A stretch of DNA of 64,000 nt from positions 1-64,000 of the forward strand of contig NZ_JAKWBL010000003.1 of NCBI RefSeq assembly GCF_022513635.1, given 5' to 3'. The DNA comes from Paraniabella ginsengisoli. GTDB lineage: Bacteria > Bacteroidota > Bacteroidia > Chitinophagales > Chitinophagaceae. Every line of letters begins with the position of its first letter. Positions within the stretch are counted from its first letter, which is position 1. Positions 17,295 to 25,972 of this stretch are shown piece after piece. A program made the position numbers and the translations under genes. The notes below the pieces were generated by a model. The model had not been told where the DNA came from, ran no database searches, and worked only from the letters and a program-made list of their open reading frames with translations.

Positions 17295-18207
17295 TTAATA
17301 AGCAGGCTCGTCTTCATCGCCCTCCTTCTTCTCTTCTTCTTCTGATTCTTCATCTTTTGCTTCATTACCAGGAATCTCTTCCGTAACCTGTTTTTTCTCA
17401 TCATCAAATGGCACTTCATCATCAGGTTGTTCAGCATCATCTTCATCTTCATCAGATAAAGCATCTTCTTCACGTGGCCCCTCTTCTTCCTGAATTACTT
17501 CATCTGTTTCAACTATCTCAATAGATCCCGCTTCCTGATTCATTATTGCATTTTCAATTAATTCCCCATTTTCAGAAACAGCTAACGGATTACCATCCTC
17601 ATCCATTTCAGTTTCAGGCACCGTTTCACCATTTACAATCGCACTTGGTTCTACCATTTGCTCAGCCAGCACTTCCTTTATTTTCGGTAGCTCGTCCGAA
17701 GAATTAATTCCAAAATAATCCATAAATGCTTTTGATGTAGCATATACCAAAGGGTGGCCGGGCATTTTCTCATTGCGCCGCTTATCACGATCAATTCTTT
17801 TTCCAATAATTTCTGAATAGCATAATCGGCACTTACGCCGCGTATCGCTTCTACTTCTCCTTTGGTAACCGGTTGCTTATAAGCTATAATAGCCAATGTT
17901 TCTAAAGCCGCTGCCGACAAGCGTTTCATGAACTTATCACCATTCAGCTGAGCAATTGTTTTGTGATATTCTTTTTAGTTAAGAACTGCCATCCTCCGCC
18001 GCTTTGTACTATTTCAAAAGGATAAAATTCGGAAACATATTTTTCTTTTACACCATCAACTGCCGCCTCAACCTGGTCGAGGGTGATTTTATCTTCCATA
18101 AAACCAAAAGCACTATTAAGCAACTCGGTAACCTCTAACGTTGTTAAAGGTTTTTCGCTTGCAAAAATCAGCGCTTCAATATGTGGAATTAATTCGGCTA
18201 TTTCCAT
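17295..18207 (-). CDS. scpB: Segregation and condensation protein B with acidic tail, frameshifted
   Basis: Partner of Smc-ScpA in chromosome condensation. Start at 18207: [20 protein letters not shown]. Two winged-helix domains follow: [20 protein letters not shown] (after adding an A near 17975) and [41 protein letters not shown] second base loss near 17775 precedes [17 protein letters not shown]. The last ~140 residues are low-complexity and very acidic (for example [18 protein letters not shown]), beyond the core ScpB fold. About 305 residues in all. Lies 25 bp after atpG. Confidence 0.9.
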
Positions 18208-18232
18208 CGGAAATAAAATTGGTCTTTTTTTA

Positions 18233-19114
18233 TTAACCCTGCAATGCAGCCGCACCGCTTACGATTTCTGTAAGTTCGGTTGTAATGGCCGCCTGTCTTG
18301 CGCGGTTGTAAGAGAGCTTTAAATTCTTCAGCATCTCATTGGCATTCTCACTCGCCTTATCCATCGATGTCATACGTGCACCATGCTCAGATGCATGAGA
18401 ATCCAAAACGGCTTTGTATAATTGCGTATTTAAAATCTTAGGCATCAGTTCTGCAATCAATTCAGCCTTATTAGGATCAAATATAAAATCGGCTTTAGGA
18501 GCTCCTTTTTGATTTTCTACTTTTGGAATAGGTAAAAATTGTTCAGCAGTAAACAATTGCGTAGCCGCATTTTTAAACTGGCTGTAAACAATTTCGATAG
18601 CGTCGAATTGTTTCTCTTCATAAGCCTTCATCGCCGCGTGAGAAATTTTATGTACATTATCGAAGCTAAGGCTCAGGAAAATATCCTTATGTTCGTCGTT
18701 TGTTTTGTATCCAAATTTAGTCAACGCCTCATACCCTTTTTTACCAAGGTTCCAGATAGTAACATTACCTTTATCAAACTGATTCTGATATTTTTCACGA
18801 ATCACCTTTCTTGCCAGTTTTACCACATTCGAGTTAAAAGCACCTGCCAAACCGCGATCGCTGGTAATTACAATCAGCAATACTTTTTCAACCGGCCTTT
18901 CTTCAGCCAAAGCCATTTTAATTTCGCCATCGCTATTGCTCACAATATTGCTTAACACATCCTGCAATTTTTGCGCGTAGGGGCGCATCTGCACAATAGC
19001 GTCCTGGGCACGACGAAACTTAGCAGCACTCACCATTTTCATGGCTTTTGTAATTTGCTGCATGCTCTGCACAGATGATATACGATTTCGAACTTCTTTT
19101 AACTGGCCTGCCAT
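18233..19114 (-). CDS. atpG: ATP synthase F1 gamma subunit
   Basis: Central rotor stalk of F1Fo ATP synthase. 293 residues, intact. N-terminal AGQLKEVRNRISSVQSMQQI and KAMKMVSAAKFRRAQ, middle VITSDRGLAGAFN, and the C-terminal helix SYNRARQAAITTELTEIVSG, which are the family signatures. The other atp genes are not adjacent in the window, as is usual for Bacteroidota, where the alpha, beta and gamma genes can be dispersed. scpB follows at 25 bp. Confidence 0.96.
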   Translation of the reverse strand: MAGQLKEVRNRISSVQSMQQITKAMKMVSAAKFRRAQDAIVQMRPYAQKLQDVLSNIVSNSDGEIKMALAEERPVEKVLLIVITSDRGLAGAFNSNVVKLARKVIREKYQNQFDKGNVTIWNLGKKGYEALTKFGYKTNDEHKDIFLSLSFDNVHKISHAAMKAYEEKQFDAIEIVYSQFKNAATQLFTAEQFLPIPKVENQKGAPKADFIFDPNKAELIAELMPKILNTQLYKAVLDSHASEHGARMTSMDKASENANEMLKNLKLSYNRARQAAITTELTEIVSGAAALQG

Positions 19115-19141
19115 TCTTTAGAATCTTTGGTTTTCAGGGCG

Positions 19142-19172
19142 CAAAAGTACGTGCAAAACGCCAATTATCAAT
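19142..19172 (-). promoter_or_regulatory. Bacteroidota-type promoter of atpG
   Basis: Reverse strand ATTG (19172-19169), 19-nt spacer, TACTTTTG (19149-19142), 27 nt before the atpG start. The -7 box is perfect and spacing exact; the -33 box has one mismatch to TTTG. Confidence 0.7.
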
Positions 19173-19225
19173 AAATATGTGGAAAACGTTTTTATGGCGC
19201 CAGCTTTGTACAAATGGCGGCGAAA

Positions 19226-19236
19226 TTGCGTCGCAC
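19226..19236 (-). repeat. Dispersed intergenic repeat core, copy 3
   Basis: TTGCGTCGCAC flanked by CAGCTTTGTACAAATGGCGG on the left and GCTTGAACTGTGGAATA on the right. The flanks align with copy 2 and copy 4, giving a repeat of about 55-60 bp. Confidence 0.55.
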
Positions 19237-19326
19237 GCTTGAACTGTGGAATATAGCTCAACCTATTTATTCGATCAAACATATGAGCGCCTTTCTATAC
19301 TAATATCAAATACTTAACCGTATTAA

Positions 19327-21921
19327 CTAGGCCGCTTTCAGTTTTAGTAACCTAACGCGCCGAACCATTGCAACGACCGAGCCTATCACCAGGAATATAA
19401 CACCTGCCCAAACAAGGTTAATGTATGGAAATTTATACGCTTTGAGCGTCAAATATTCCAACACGTCATTTGATTCTTTTACGCCAATTGTAACAGAATT
19501 CGCGCCGGCATCTTCCAGGCGCAATACCAGGCTTTGCGCCATAATCGTATCCTGTGTTTGATACAAAGTTTTACCCGCATTTCTAATCAATAACAGATCA
19601 GAACTATATGATGAACCATTCAGTTCCTGAACTTTTACTGACGCTGTATACCCTGTATCAGATTTGCTGAATCCAGCCACAGGTAAATTATCCTTAGCCG
19701 CCAATTTTTCAATGGTGATAAACCCTTTACTATAAAAAATAGTATCGTTAATGTTTATGGAATTAGGTTTAAAGCTTATAGTATCTCCCTCTGCGGTTGG
19801 CTTATAAAATGAAGAAACATACGTAAACACGTCATGGTTCCAATAGTGTTTACTTGATGGATTGGCCATCAAACCTTCATTACCTTTATAATTTACAAAA
19901 GCATCGGGCAATAAAGTAAATTCTTCGTTACTCGTTTTCGATTTGAAATGAACTTTAAAATAAGTTTGTTCTTTTTTAGGATGTGCAGAATCTCCGACAT
20001 AAGTAACCATGTAATCGTTCATCTGCATAGGAACACCCTTCACCAACGTTAGGTTTTCTCCGGTCTTTTCCTTGCTATCTTCTCCAAAAGGAACCGCTAT
20101 GCCGCTTGTATTCCATGAAAGAATTTCTTTTTTAGAAGAAGATAATATCATTCCTACAAGCATCAATCCGAATCCGAAATGCGCAACCGATCCACCACTA
20201 TTTTTTAATTTGCCTTTCAACCCTACCCATATATAAGCTGCATTAGCGATTGTAGCATAAACTGTTGCAACCAGCGCCAGCCATATATTGATCAGGAAAC
20301 CCATTCCGTGTACATCATAATTAATCTTTACAACGATCAAGATAAATGTAGCAACTACAGCACTTATAATAGTTGGCACCAACATCTTATTTAAAAATGA
20401 TTTGGTATCGGTTGACTTATACTTTAAATATTGAGTAATTGCTGTTAGTATTCCAATAACAAAGGCAATAAGTACTTGTATCTTATTATAATTGAATTCA
20501 TCATTCTCGCCTGGTGCCTTATTTGAGTTGAATAATTTGTTGAATACGGGTAAAGATGTTTGAAAAATAATGATCATAGCCGCCAGAAAGAATACCAGCG
20601 ATCCGATAAACATCCAAAACTCACGCGAAGAAACACTTTCTTCTTTCTTTACAGACGGCACCAATTTGTTCATTAAAACAATATATGTAGCAATGCCTGC
20701 TAATATTACATAAAGCGGGAAGCCCGGAATTTTTTCGGCCAGAAAATAAGTAGCCAGCGATAGTATTAAAGTAACACCTGTAATAATTAGTCTGTGCTTA
20801 TTCGTTTGCGCTGCAAAAAACGGGGGTAGCCATACAAATACAATTAAAAACAGAAACAATTGCCCGTTCATGCCAATGTCTGCAAATGCATGTACCGAAG
20901 AATCGCCCAACACACCGCTTTTAGTAAGGAAAGTGGAATAAACAATGAATATAAAAGACAGCGCTAAAAATAAAAAAGAAGAACGTAGCGAATAACCGCT
21001 GTGTTTAAAAATAAGCATCGTATGCAGGCCCGAGACCATAATCATCCACGGTACCAGCGATGCATTTTCTACCGGATCCCATGCCCAGTAACCTCCAAAG
21101 TTCAATGATTCATACGCCCATTTGGCGCCCATCATAATACCTAAGCCTAAAAATGCTACAGAAAATAAAGTCCACGGAATAGCCCTGGTAACCCAGCCTT
21201 TAATATCTCTTGTCCAAAGCCCAGCCATTGCAAAAGCAAAAGGAATTAATGTAGAAGCAAATCCCAAAAACAAAATCGGAGGATGAATAACCATCCAGTA
21301 ATTCTGTAATAGTGGATTTAAATCATTACCATCCGTTATCATGGTAAGATAATCGGCCCGAATAGGTTGAGTAACATCAAAGTTTACATGCATGCCCGCC
21401 GCTTCGTCCAATACACCGGAATCTCTTAATAAGATAAATGGATTAGAACCGATTTTTACATCAAACACATAAATCCCAATAATCATAGTGGCAAGGAAAA
21501 ACTGGGCAAAACTCACGACAGACATTACAGGCGCCTCCCATTGCTTTTCTCTTCTTATAATAATTACACCAAGCACACAATGCCAAAAAGTCCAAAGAAG
21601 CGTGCTTCCCTCCTGCCCTTCCCAAAAAGCGCTCATAATATATTTGAACTCCAGCGAAAGGCTGGTATGTTGCCAGGCATATTTATACTCAAACAGATGA
21701 TAGTAAAGAATGTGTAGCAGCGCAGCAAAAATGACAAGAACAGCAAAAACTTCCGTAAAGAAAGAAATGCGCGCCAGTTTCAGCCATCCGGCTTTGGCGT
21801 CAGGCGTAGCCTGCACTGCTTTAAAATAAGCAAACGCAGCGGTAAGCGAAGCAATCAATGAAACTAAAATAAAAAAATGTCCAATCTGACCCGGCAAAAG
21901 ATGCTCGCCTACGTACTCCAT
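19327..21921 (-). CDS. ccmF: Cytochrome c maturation protein CcmF/CcsA-type haem lyase component
   Basis: Integral membrane protein of cytochrome c assembly. 864 residues, about 14 predicted membrane spans. Haem-handling WWD region: KWAYESLNFGGYWAWDPVEN followed by ASLVPW. Conserved periplasmic His are in QNYWMVIHPPILFLG and in the VSGLHTMLIF span. N-terminal GQIGHFFILVS and WEGQEGSTLLW are typical of CcmF. A large soluble C-terminal part (about 620-820) precedes a last span. Lies 6 bp after ccmE on the same strand; together they supply holo-cytochromes such as the one at 13424. Confidence 0.93.
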   Translation of the reverse strand: MEYVGEHLLPGQIGHFFILVSLIASLTAAFAYFKAVQATPDAKAGWLKLARISFFTEVFAVLVIFAALLHILYYHLFEYKYAWQHTSLSLEFKYIMSAFWEGQEGSTLLWTFWHCVLGVIIIRREKQWEAPVMSVVSFAQFFLATMIIGIYVFDVKIGSNPFILLRDSGVLDEAAGMHVNFDVTQPIRADYLTMITDGNDLNPLLQNYWMVIHPPILFLGFASTLIPFAFAMAGLWTRDIKGWVTRAIPWTLFSVAFLGLGIMMGAKWAYESLNFGGYWAWDPVENASLVPWMIMVSGLHTMLIFKHSGYSLRSSFLFLALSFIFIVYSTFLTKSGVLGDSSVHAFADIGMNGQLFLFLIVFVWLPPFFAAQTNKHRLIITGVTLILSLATYFLAEKIPGFPLYVILAGIATYIVLMNKLVPSVKKEESVSSREFWMFIGSLVFFLAAMIIIFQTSLPVFNKLFNSNKAPGENDEFNYNKIQVLIAFVIGILTAITQYLKYKSTDTKSFLNKMLVPTIISAVVATFILIVVKINYDVHGMGFLINIWLALVATVYATIANAAYIWVGLKGKLKNSGGSVAHFGFGLMLVGMILSSSKKEILSWNTSGIAVPFGEDSKEKTGENLTLVKGVPMQMNDYMVTYVGDSAHPKKEQTYFKVHFKSKTSNEEFTLLPDAFVNYKGNEGLMANPSSKHYWNHDVFTYVSSFYKPTAEGDTISFKPNSININDTIFYSKGFITIEKLAAKDNLPVAGFSKSDTGYTASVKVQELNGSSYSSDLLLIRNAGKTLYQTQDTIMAQSLVLRLEDAGANSVTIGVKESNDVLEYLTLKAYKFPYINLVWAGVIFLVIGSVVAMVRRVRLLKLKAA

Positions 21922-21927
21922 AAAATA

Positions 21928-22365
21928 TTATTGTTTAACTGTAGCTACTGTATTATAAGTTGAGTCTTTTTTATTGCCCGGATGTTGGGAAGGATCCTGA
22001 TCTTTATACTTGCTGGGACACTTGGTTTGAATACTTTGACAGATAAACTTTCCATCTTCGTATTTTCCTTTCATTACCAGGCGCTCGCTCAACTCAAAAT
22101 TTTCAGGTTTGGGGCTGTGATAAATCACCTGCACTTTATCACCTAAAGTATCTATTGCTGTAAAAGATAAGTAATTGGGGTTCTTGATGGCATCGTACTC
22201 CATTGGTAAAGACTTGTCCCACTTTGCCATCAGGTGTACAAATTTTCCGGGCTTAGATTTTGCAATAGCTACCGTATCATAAGTTGTGGTAGTTTGTAAA
22301 AAACTAACCAACACCGCAATGGCGCCGGCAATTAAAACCAATAAAATAATATGGATTTTTTTCAT
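21928..22365 (-). CDS. ccmE: Haem chaperone CcmE, Cys-type
   Basis: Periplasmic haem chaperone that hands haem to CcmF. 145 residues with an N-terminal membrane anchor (about 5-24) and an OB-fold domain. In the canonical protein a His in an HDE-x-Y motif binds haem covalently. Here the equivalent region reads KCPSKYKDQ, a C-x-x-x-Y motif, as described for a minority of bacterial and archaeal CcmE. The His-rich canonical motif is absent. Upstream of ccmF with a 6-bp gap. Confidence 0.85.
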   Translation of the reverse strand: MKKIHIILLVLIAGAIAVLVSFLQTTTTYDTVAIAKSKPGKFVHLMAKWDKSLPMEYDAIKNPNYLSFTAIDTLGDKVQVIYHSPKPENFELSERLVMKGKYEDGKFICQSIQTKCPSKYKDQDPSQHPGNKKDSTYNTVATVKQ

Positions 22366-22384
22366 TTTTTGCTGAAAATTTTTG

Positions 22385-22392
22385 CAAAATTA
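22385..22392 (-). promoter_or_regulatory. Putative -7 box of ccmE-ccmF
   Basis: Reverse strand TAATTTTG fits TAnnTTTG, 19 nt before the ccmE start. No TTTG at the right distance upstream, so only half of the promoter is supported. Confidence 0.3.
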
Positions 22393-22651
22393 AGGCAAAC
22401 AGCCCGCTTTTAGGAACTTAACAATAGTTTAGATGATTTGTTGGGAGGAAAATAAAAAATCTTGAAAACGATTGCACGTATCTCAGCATATATTTAAAAA
22501 TGAGTTTCTTAATGCCAGTAACAAAGGTACAATTCGAACGATAAAATTCGTTTTTTGAACTATGGCGATTTGATTATTTTATAGTACTTTAACGTAAGCA
22601 TTATTTGCTGCTATTCAGAATATTAATAGCGACAATTAATATAATCTAAGT

Positions 22652-23300
22652 ATGAAACCTAGTATATTTATTATAATACTTGGGCCACTTCTTTTTATTG
22701 GGTGCAAGTTTGAAAAAAATATGTGACTCTAACTGGCCAAAAGATATGCATAGATAGCATAAAATACATACCAGCTCTAATGGAAAGAATCACACCACGT
22801 TTGTTAATAATATATTTTATTTATATCCCATTTCCCCTGATTCTTCCAAATTAGAAATAAGAATATTTAAAGACTCAGATCCTTTTTTTGATGATTTTTT
22901 TAAATCAGCATTTGTTATACGGTGTGATTTAAATAACCAATGGAGTATGCTGGCTGCAACGTCCAGCATCCAACACTCAAAAATGGTAGATACAATTGTA
23001 ATGGTAAAAATTATCCCGCAAAATGTTTCTTTGCACGTTAGTGATAATAATCTCAGTATTGTGGCTGATAAAATTTTATCACTAAAAGTATTACAGCTAA
23101 GAGACTATGAAAATATTGAAAATTATAATACATCAACCGATGCGATGGATGTTTTTGTCGAATATGTATATATGCGAAAATCTAGATCTTATACGCTGCA
23201 TGATCCTCTTGGTAATCTTGAAATTCATGATGCAAAATTTATATCGGAAATTTTAAATTATATAGAATTTAAGTTGGGATTCAAGCATTTTGCAGATTAA
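22652..23300 (+). CDS. Hypothetical lipoprotein, frameshifted
   Basis: Family not recognised. The start at 22652 gives MKPSIFIIILGPLLFIGCKF, a lipoprotein signal with lipobox FIGC, then a premature stop. After base losses near 22717 and 22760 the frame reads GKNHTTFVNNIFYLYPISPD, then DSDPFFDDFFKSAFVIRCD, and continues to KLGFKHFAD at 23300. About 215 residues after repair. No repeats and no catalytic motif seen. AT-rich compared with its neighbours. It stands alone between ccmE and the leucine operon, and the 280 bp upstream of it show no other gene. Confidence 0.5.
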
Positions 23301-23364
23301 TTGTAAACATAAAGCGAGGCGTAGGCCCAGTTCATTCATTGCAAAAATTGTATGAAAATATTAC

Positions 23365-23380
23365 ACTAACAATCGTTAGT
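23365..23380. promoter_or_regulatory. Palindrome ACTAAC-N4-GTTAGT, probable TetR-type operator
   Basis: Perfect 6+6 dyad ACTAACaatcGTTAGT 57 bp upstream of the first gene of the leucine-degradation operon, partly overlapping a TATTTG that could be the -7 box. The size and spacing are those of TetR-family operators, which often govern acyl-CoA pathways. The regulator gene is not in the window. Confidence 0.5.
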
Positions 23381-23436
23381 ATTTGAAATAATTTCCTTTA
23401 TTTAGCAAAAATTCTTATCTTATCAAAACAAACATA

Positions 23437-25043
23437 TTGTACTCTATTTCATCAAATATTAATACACAATCCACTGATTTTTTGAAGAATAAAGAAGCAT
23501 ATCAAAAAATTTTGGAACAATGGCGCAGTCGCATGGCTGAAGTAACAAACCCCTTGTCTAATGCTGCCATTGAAAAGCACAAACAGCGCGGAAAACTATT
23601 AGCTCGGGACAGAGTCGACCAACTAATTGATCCAAATACACCTTTTCTCGAACTTTCTACGCTCGCGGCTTTTGGCCTTCATGATAACCAGTTTCCGTCC
23701 GCCGGTATTGTAACCGGCATTGGCCTTGTGCATGGTCGTGAAGTAATGATCGTAGCAAATGACGCAACGATTAAAGGCGGCACTTATATGCAGTACACTA
23801 TTAAAAAACATGTGCGTGCGCAGGAAATAGCGATGGAAAATCATTTGCCCTGCATATATATGGTAGATTCTGGTGGTGCATTCCTGCCAGAACAGGACAA
23901 GGTGTTTCCCGACCGGCATGACTTTGGCCGCTTCTTTTTAATCAGGCGCGGATGTCTGCGACAGGTATTCCACAAATTGCTATTGTAATGGGCTCCTGCA
24001 CAGCGGGCGGTGCTTACGTTCCGGCCATGTGCGATGAAACCATTATTGTACGCAACCAGGGAACTATTTTTATTGGTGGCCCGCCGTTAGTAAAAGCTGC
24101 AACAGGCGAAGAAGTAACGGCTGAAGAACTCGGCGGCGCAGAAGTGCATACTTCTATTTCTGGCGTAGCAGATCATATCGCCGAAAACGATGCACATGCT
24201 ATTGCTATTTGTCGCAACCTGGTTAAAACTTTCACCCCTGCAGATAAACAGACGTTAACAATTAATAAAATAGAAGAACCCGCTTACGACCCGGAAGAGC
24301 TATATGGTATTATTCAACCAGACCTTAAAAAGCAGGTTGATGCCAGGGAACTTATAGCAAGAATTGTTGATGGCAGCCGGTTTCACGAGTTTAAAGAAAA
24401 ATACGCTCCAACTTTGGTAACTGGCTTTGCAAATATCATGGGTTTCCCAATTGGTATTATTGCCAACAATGGCGTACTGTTTGGGGAATCTGCCTTGAAG
24501 GGCGCTCATTTTGTTGAGCTCTGCACATCACGAAACACACCAATTTTATTCTTACAAAACATTACCGGTTTCATTGTGGGGAAAGAATATGAGCACAAAG
24601 GCATTGCCCGCGATGGAGCTAAAATGGTTCATGCCGTTGCTAACGCAAACGTCCCTAAGTTCACAGTAATAGTTGGCGGTTCTTTCGGAGCCGGTAACTA
24701 TGCCATGTGTGGCCGCGCTTACGATCCGCGTTTTTTATTTATGTGGCCACATGCAAAAATTTCAGTGATGGGCGGCGAGCAGGCGGCCAATGTTCTTGTT
24801 TCTGTAAAAGAAGATCAATTGAAAGCAAAAGGCAAAACCTTTGCGCATAGTGAGAGAGAAGCTTTGCAGAAATCTATCATGGATAAATACGAAATGGAAG
24901 GATCAGCCTATTACAGCACGGCAAGACTCTGGGATGACGGTATTATTGATCCTGTTGATACCCGAAAAATAATAGCGATGGGAATCGCCGTTTCATTAAA
25001 TAAAAAATGGGACAATACGAAGTATGGAGTGTTTAGGATGTAG
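23437..25043 (+). CDS. mccB: Methylcrotonyl-CoA carboxylase, carboxyltransferase (beta) subunit, one frameshift
   Basis: Transfers CO2 from carboxybiotin to 3-methylcrotonyl-CoA in leucine catabolism. The start is not sure: TTG at 23437 gives [14 protein letters not shown], matching the usual N-terminus, and no ATG is near. [29 protein letters not shown] and [20 protein letters not shown] follow; adding one T near 23940 joins [20 protein letters not shown] and [17 protein letters not shown]. The second half has [19 protein letters not shown] and [19 protein letters not shown], the acyl-CoA carboxylase signatures. About 536 residues, normal. First gene of the operon. Confidence 0.92.
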
Positions 25044-25100
25044 CCCTGTCGGGCAGCTAAAAAGTTGATGAGTTGATAAGTTTACAATTAACAATCCAAT

Positions 25101-25146
25101 AACCCCGAAGGGGTTAAATATGCATAACCGGATGCGAAGCTTCCGG
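25101..25146. repeat. Composite palindromic repeat, copy 2
   Basis: AACCCCGAAGGGGTT (25101-25115), short AT spacer, CCGGATGCGAAGCTTCCGG (25128-25146). The reverse complement of 501-555 has the same two blocks in the same order with a similar spacer. Lies between mccB and liuC within the operon. Confidence 0.6.
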
Positions 25147-25160
25147 AATTAAAAAAGAAC

Positions 25161-25952
25161 ATGAACCAGTTCACAACTCTCGAAATAGAAACAAGCTACA
25201 ACATCTGCACTATTTGGTTGAACCGGCCAGATGTTCGCAATGCTTTTAATGATGTAATGATAAACGAACTTATTGCGGCATTTAAACAAGAAGGCTTACG
25301 GACAAATGTGCGCGCCATTGTGCTTCGCGGAAAAGGAAAAGTATTTTGCGCCGGGGCTGATCTAAACTGGATGCGGGATACAGCCAAATATAGTTACGAT
25401 CAGAATTATGAAGAAAGCATGTTGCTGGCCGAATGTTTTCGAACCATTTATAAATGTCCGAAACCTACATTGGCAATCGTACATGGAGCCGCAATGGGCG
25501 GTGCAAACGGTTTATTAGCTGCCTGCGATTTTGCTTTCTGTGAAGCAGACACCAGCTTTTCTTTTTCTGAGGTAAAAATAGGAATCGTTCCGGCCACCAT
25601 CGCTCCATATATCATTAAGCGCATTGGCGAGTATCCTTCAAGACAACTAATGCTAACTGGCCAACGTATAAAAGGCAGCGATGCAGAAACATTGCGATTA
25701 GTGAATAAATGTTTTAAAGATATACACGAAACCGAAGCACATTTACAAGCTACTATTCAGTTATTATTAACCAGCGCACCTAAAGCTATTTCGCTTTGTA
25801 AAGAAATGATAGCACGGATTGTAAATGAATTATCGGAAGAAGAAATACCCGATTACACAGCAAAAATGATTACTGAAACGCGGGCGTCTGAAGAAGGACA
25901 GGAAGGTATGGCCGCATTTTTAGAAAAAAGGAAACCGAACTGGATTGAATGA
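25161..25952 (+). CDS. liuC: Enoyl-CoA hydratase/isomerase family, probable methylglutaconyl-CoA hydratase
   Basis: 263 residues, crotonase fold, intact. IWLNRPDVRNAFNDVMINEL and VLRGKGKVFCAGADLNWM (oxyanion-hole region CAGADL), then HGAAMGGANGLLAACDF and FSFSEVKIGIVPATIAPYI. The CAGADLNWMR wording and the position between the two methylcrotonyl-CoA carboxylase subunit genes point to hydration of 3-methylglutaconyl-CoA to HMG-CoA. The assignment to that substrate rests on context. Confidence 0.9.
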   Translation: MNQFTTLEIETSYNICTIWLNRPDVRNAFNDVMINELIAAFKQEGLRTNVRAIVLRGKGKVFCAGADLNWMRDTAKYSYDQNYEESMLLAECFRTIYKCPKPTLAIVHGAAMGGANGLLAACDFAFCEADTSFSFSEVKIGIVPATIAPYIIKRIGEYPSRQLMLTGQRIKGSDAETLRLVNKCFKDIHETEAHLQATIQLLLTSAPKAISLCKEMIARIVNELSEEEIPDYTAKMITETRASEEGQEGMAAFLEKRKPNWIE

Positions 25953-25972
25953 GATAAAAACGAAAACAAACT

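Noticed and set aside
17276..17473. Met/Lys-rich minus-strand reading frame
   Set aside because: Out-of-frame shadow of the acidic tail of ScpB.
22652..23300. True pseudogene
   Set aside because: Breaks look the same as those in essential genes of the window, so decay cannot be claimed, although the family is unknown and I cannot exclude it.
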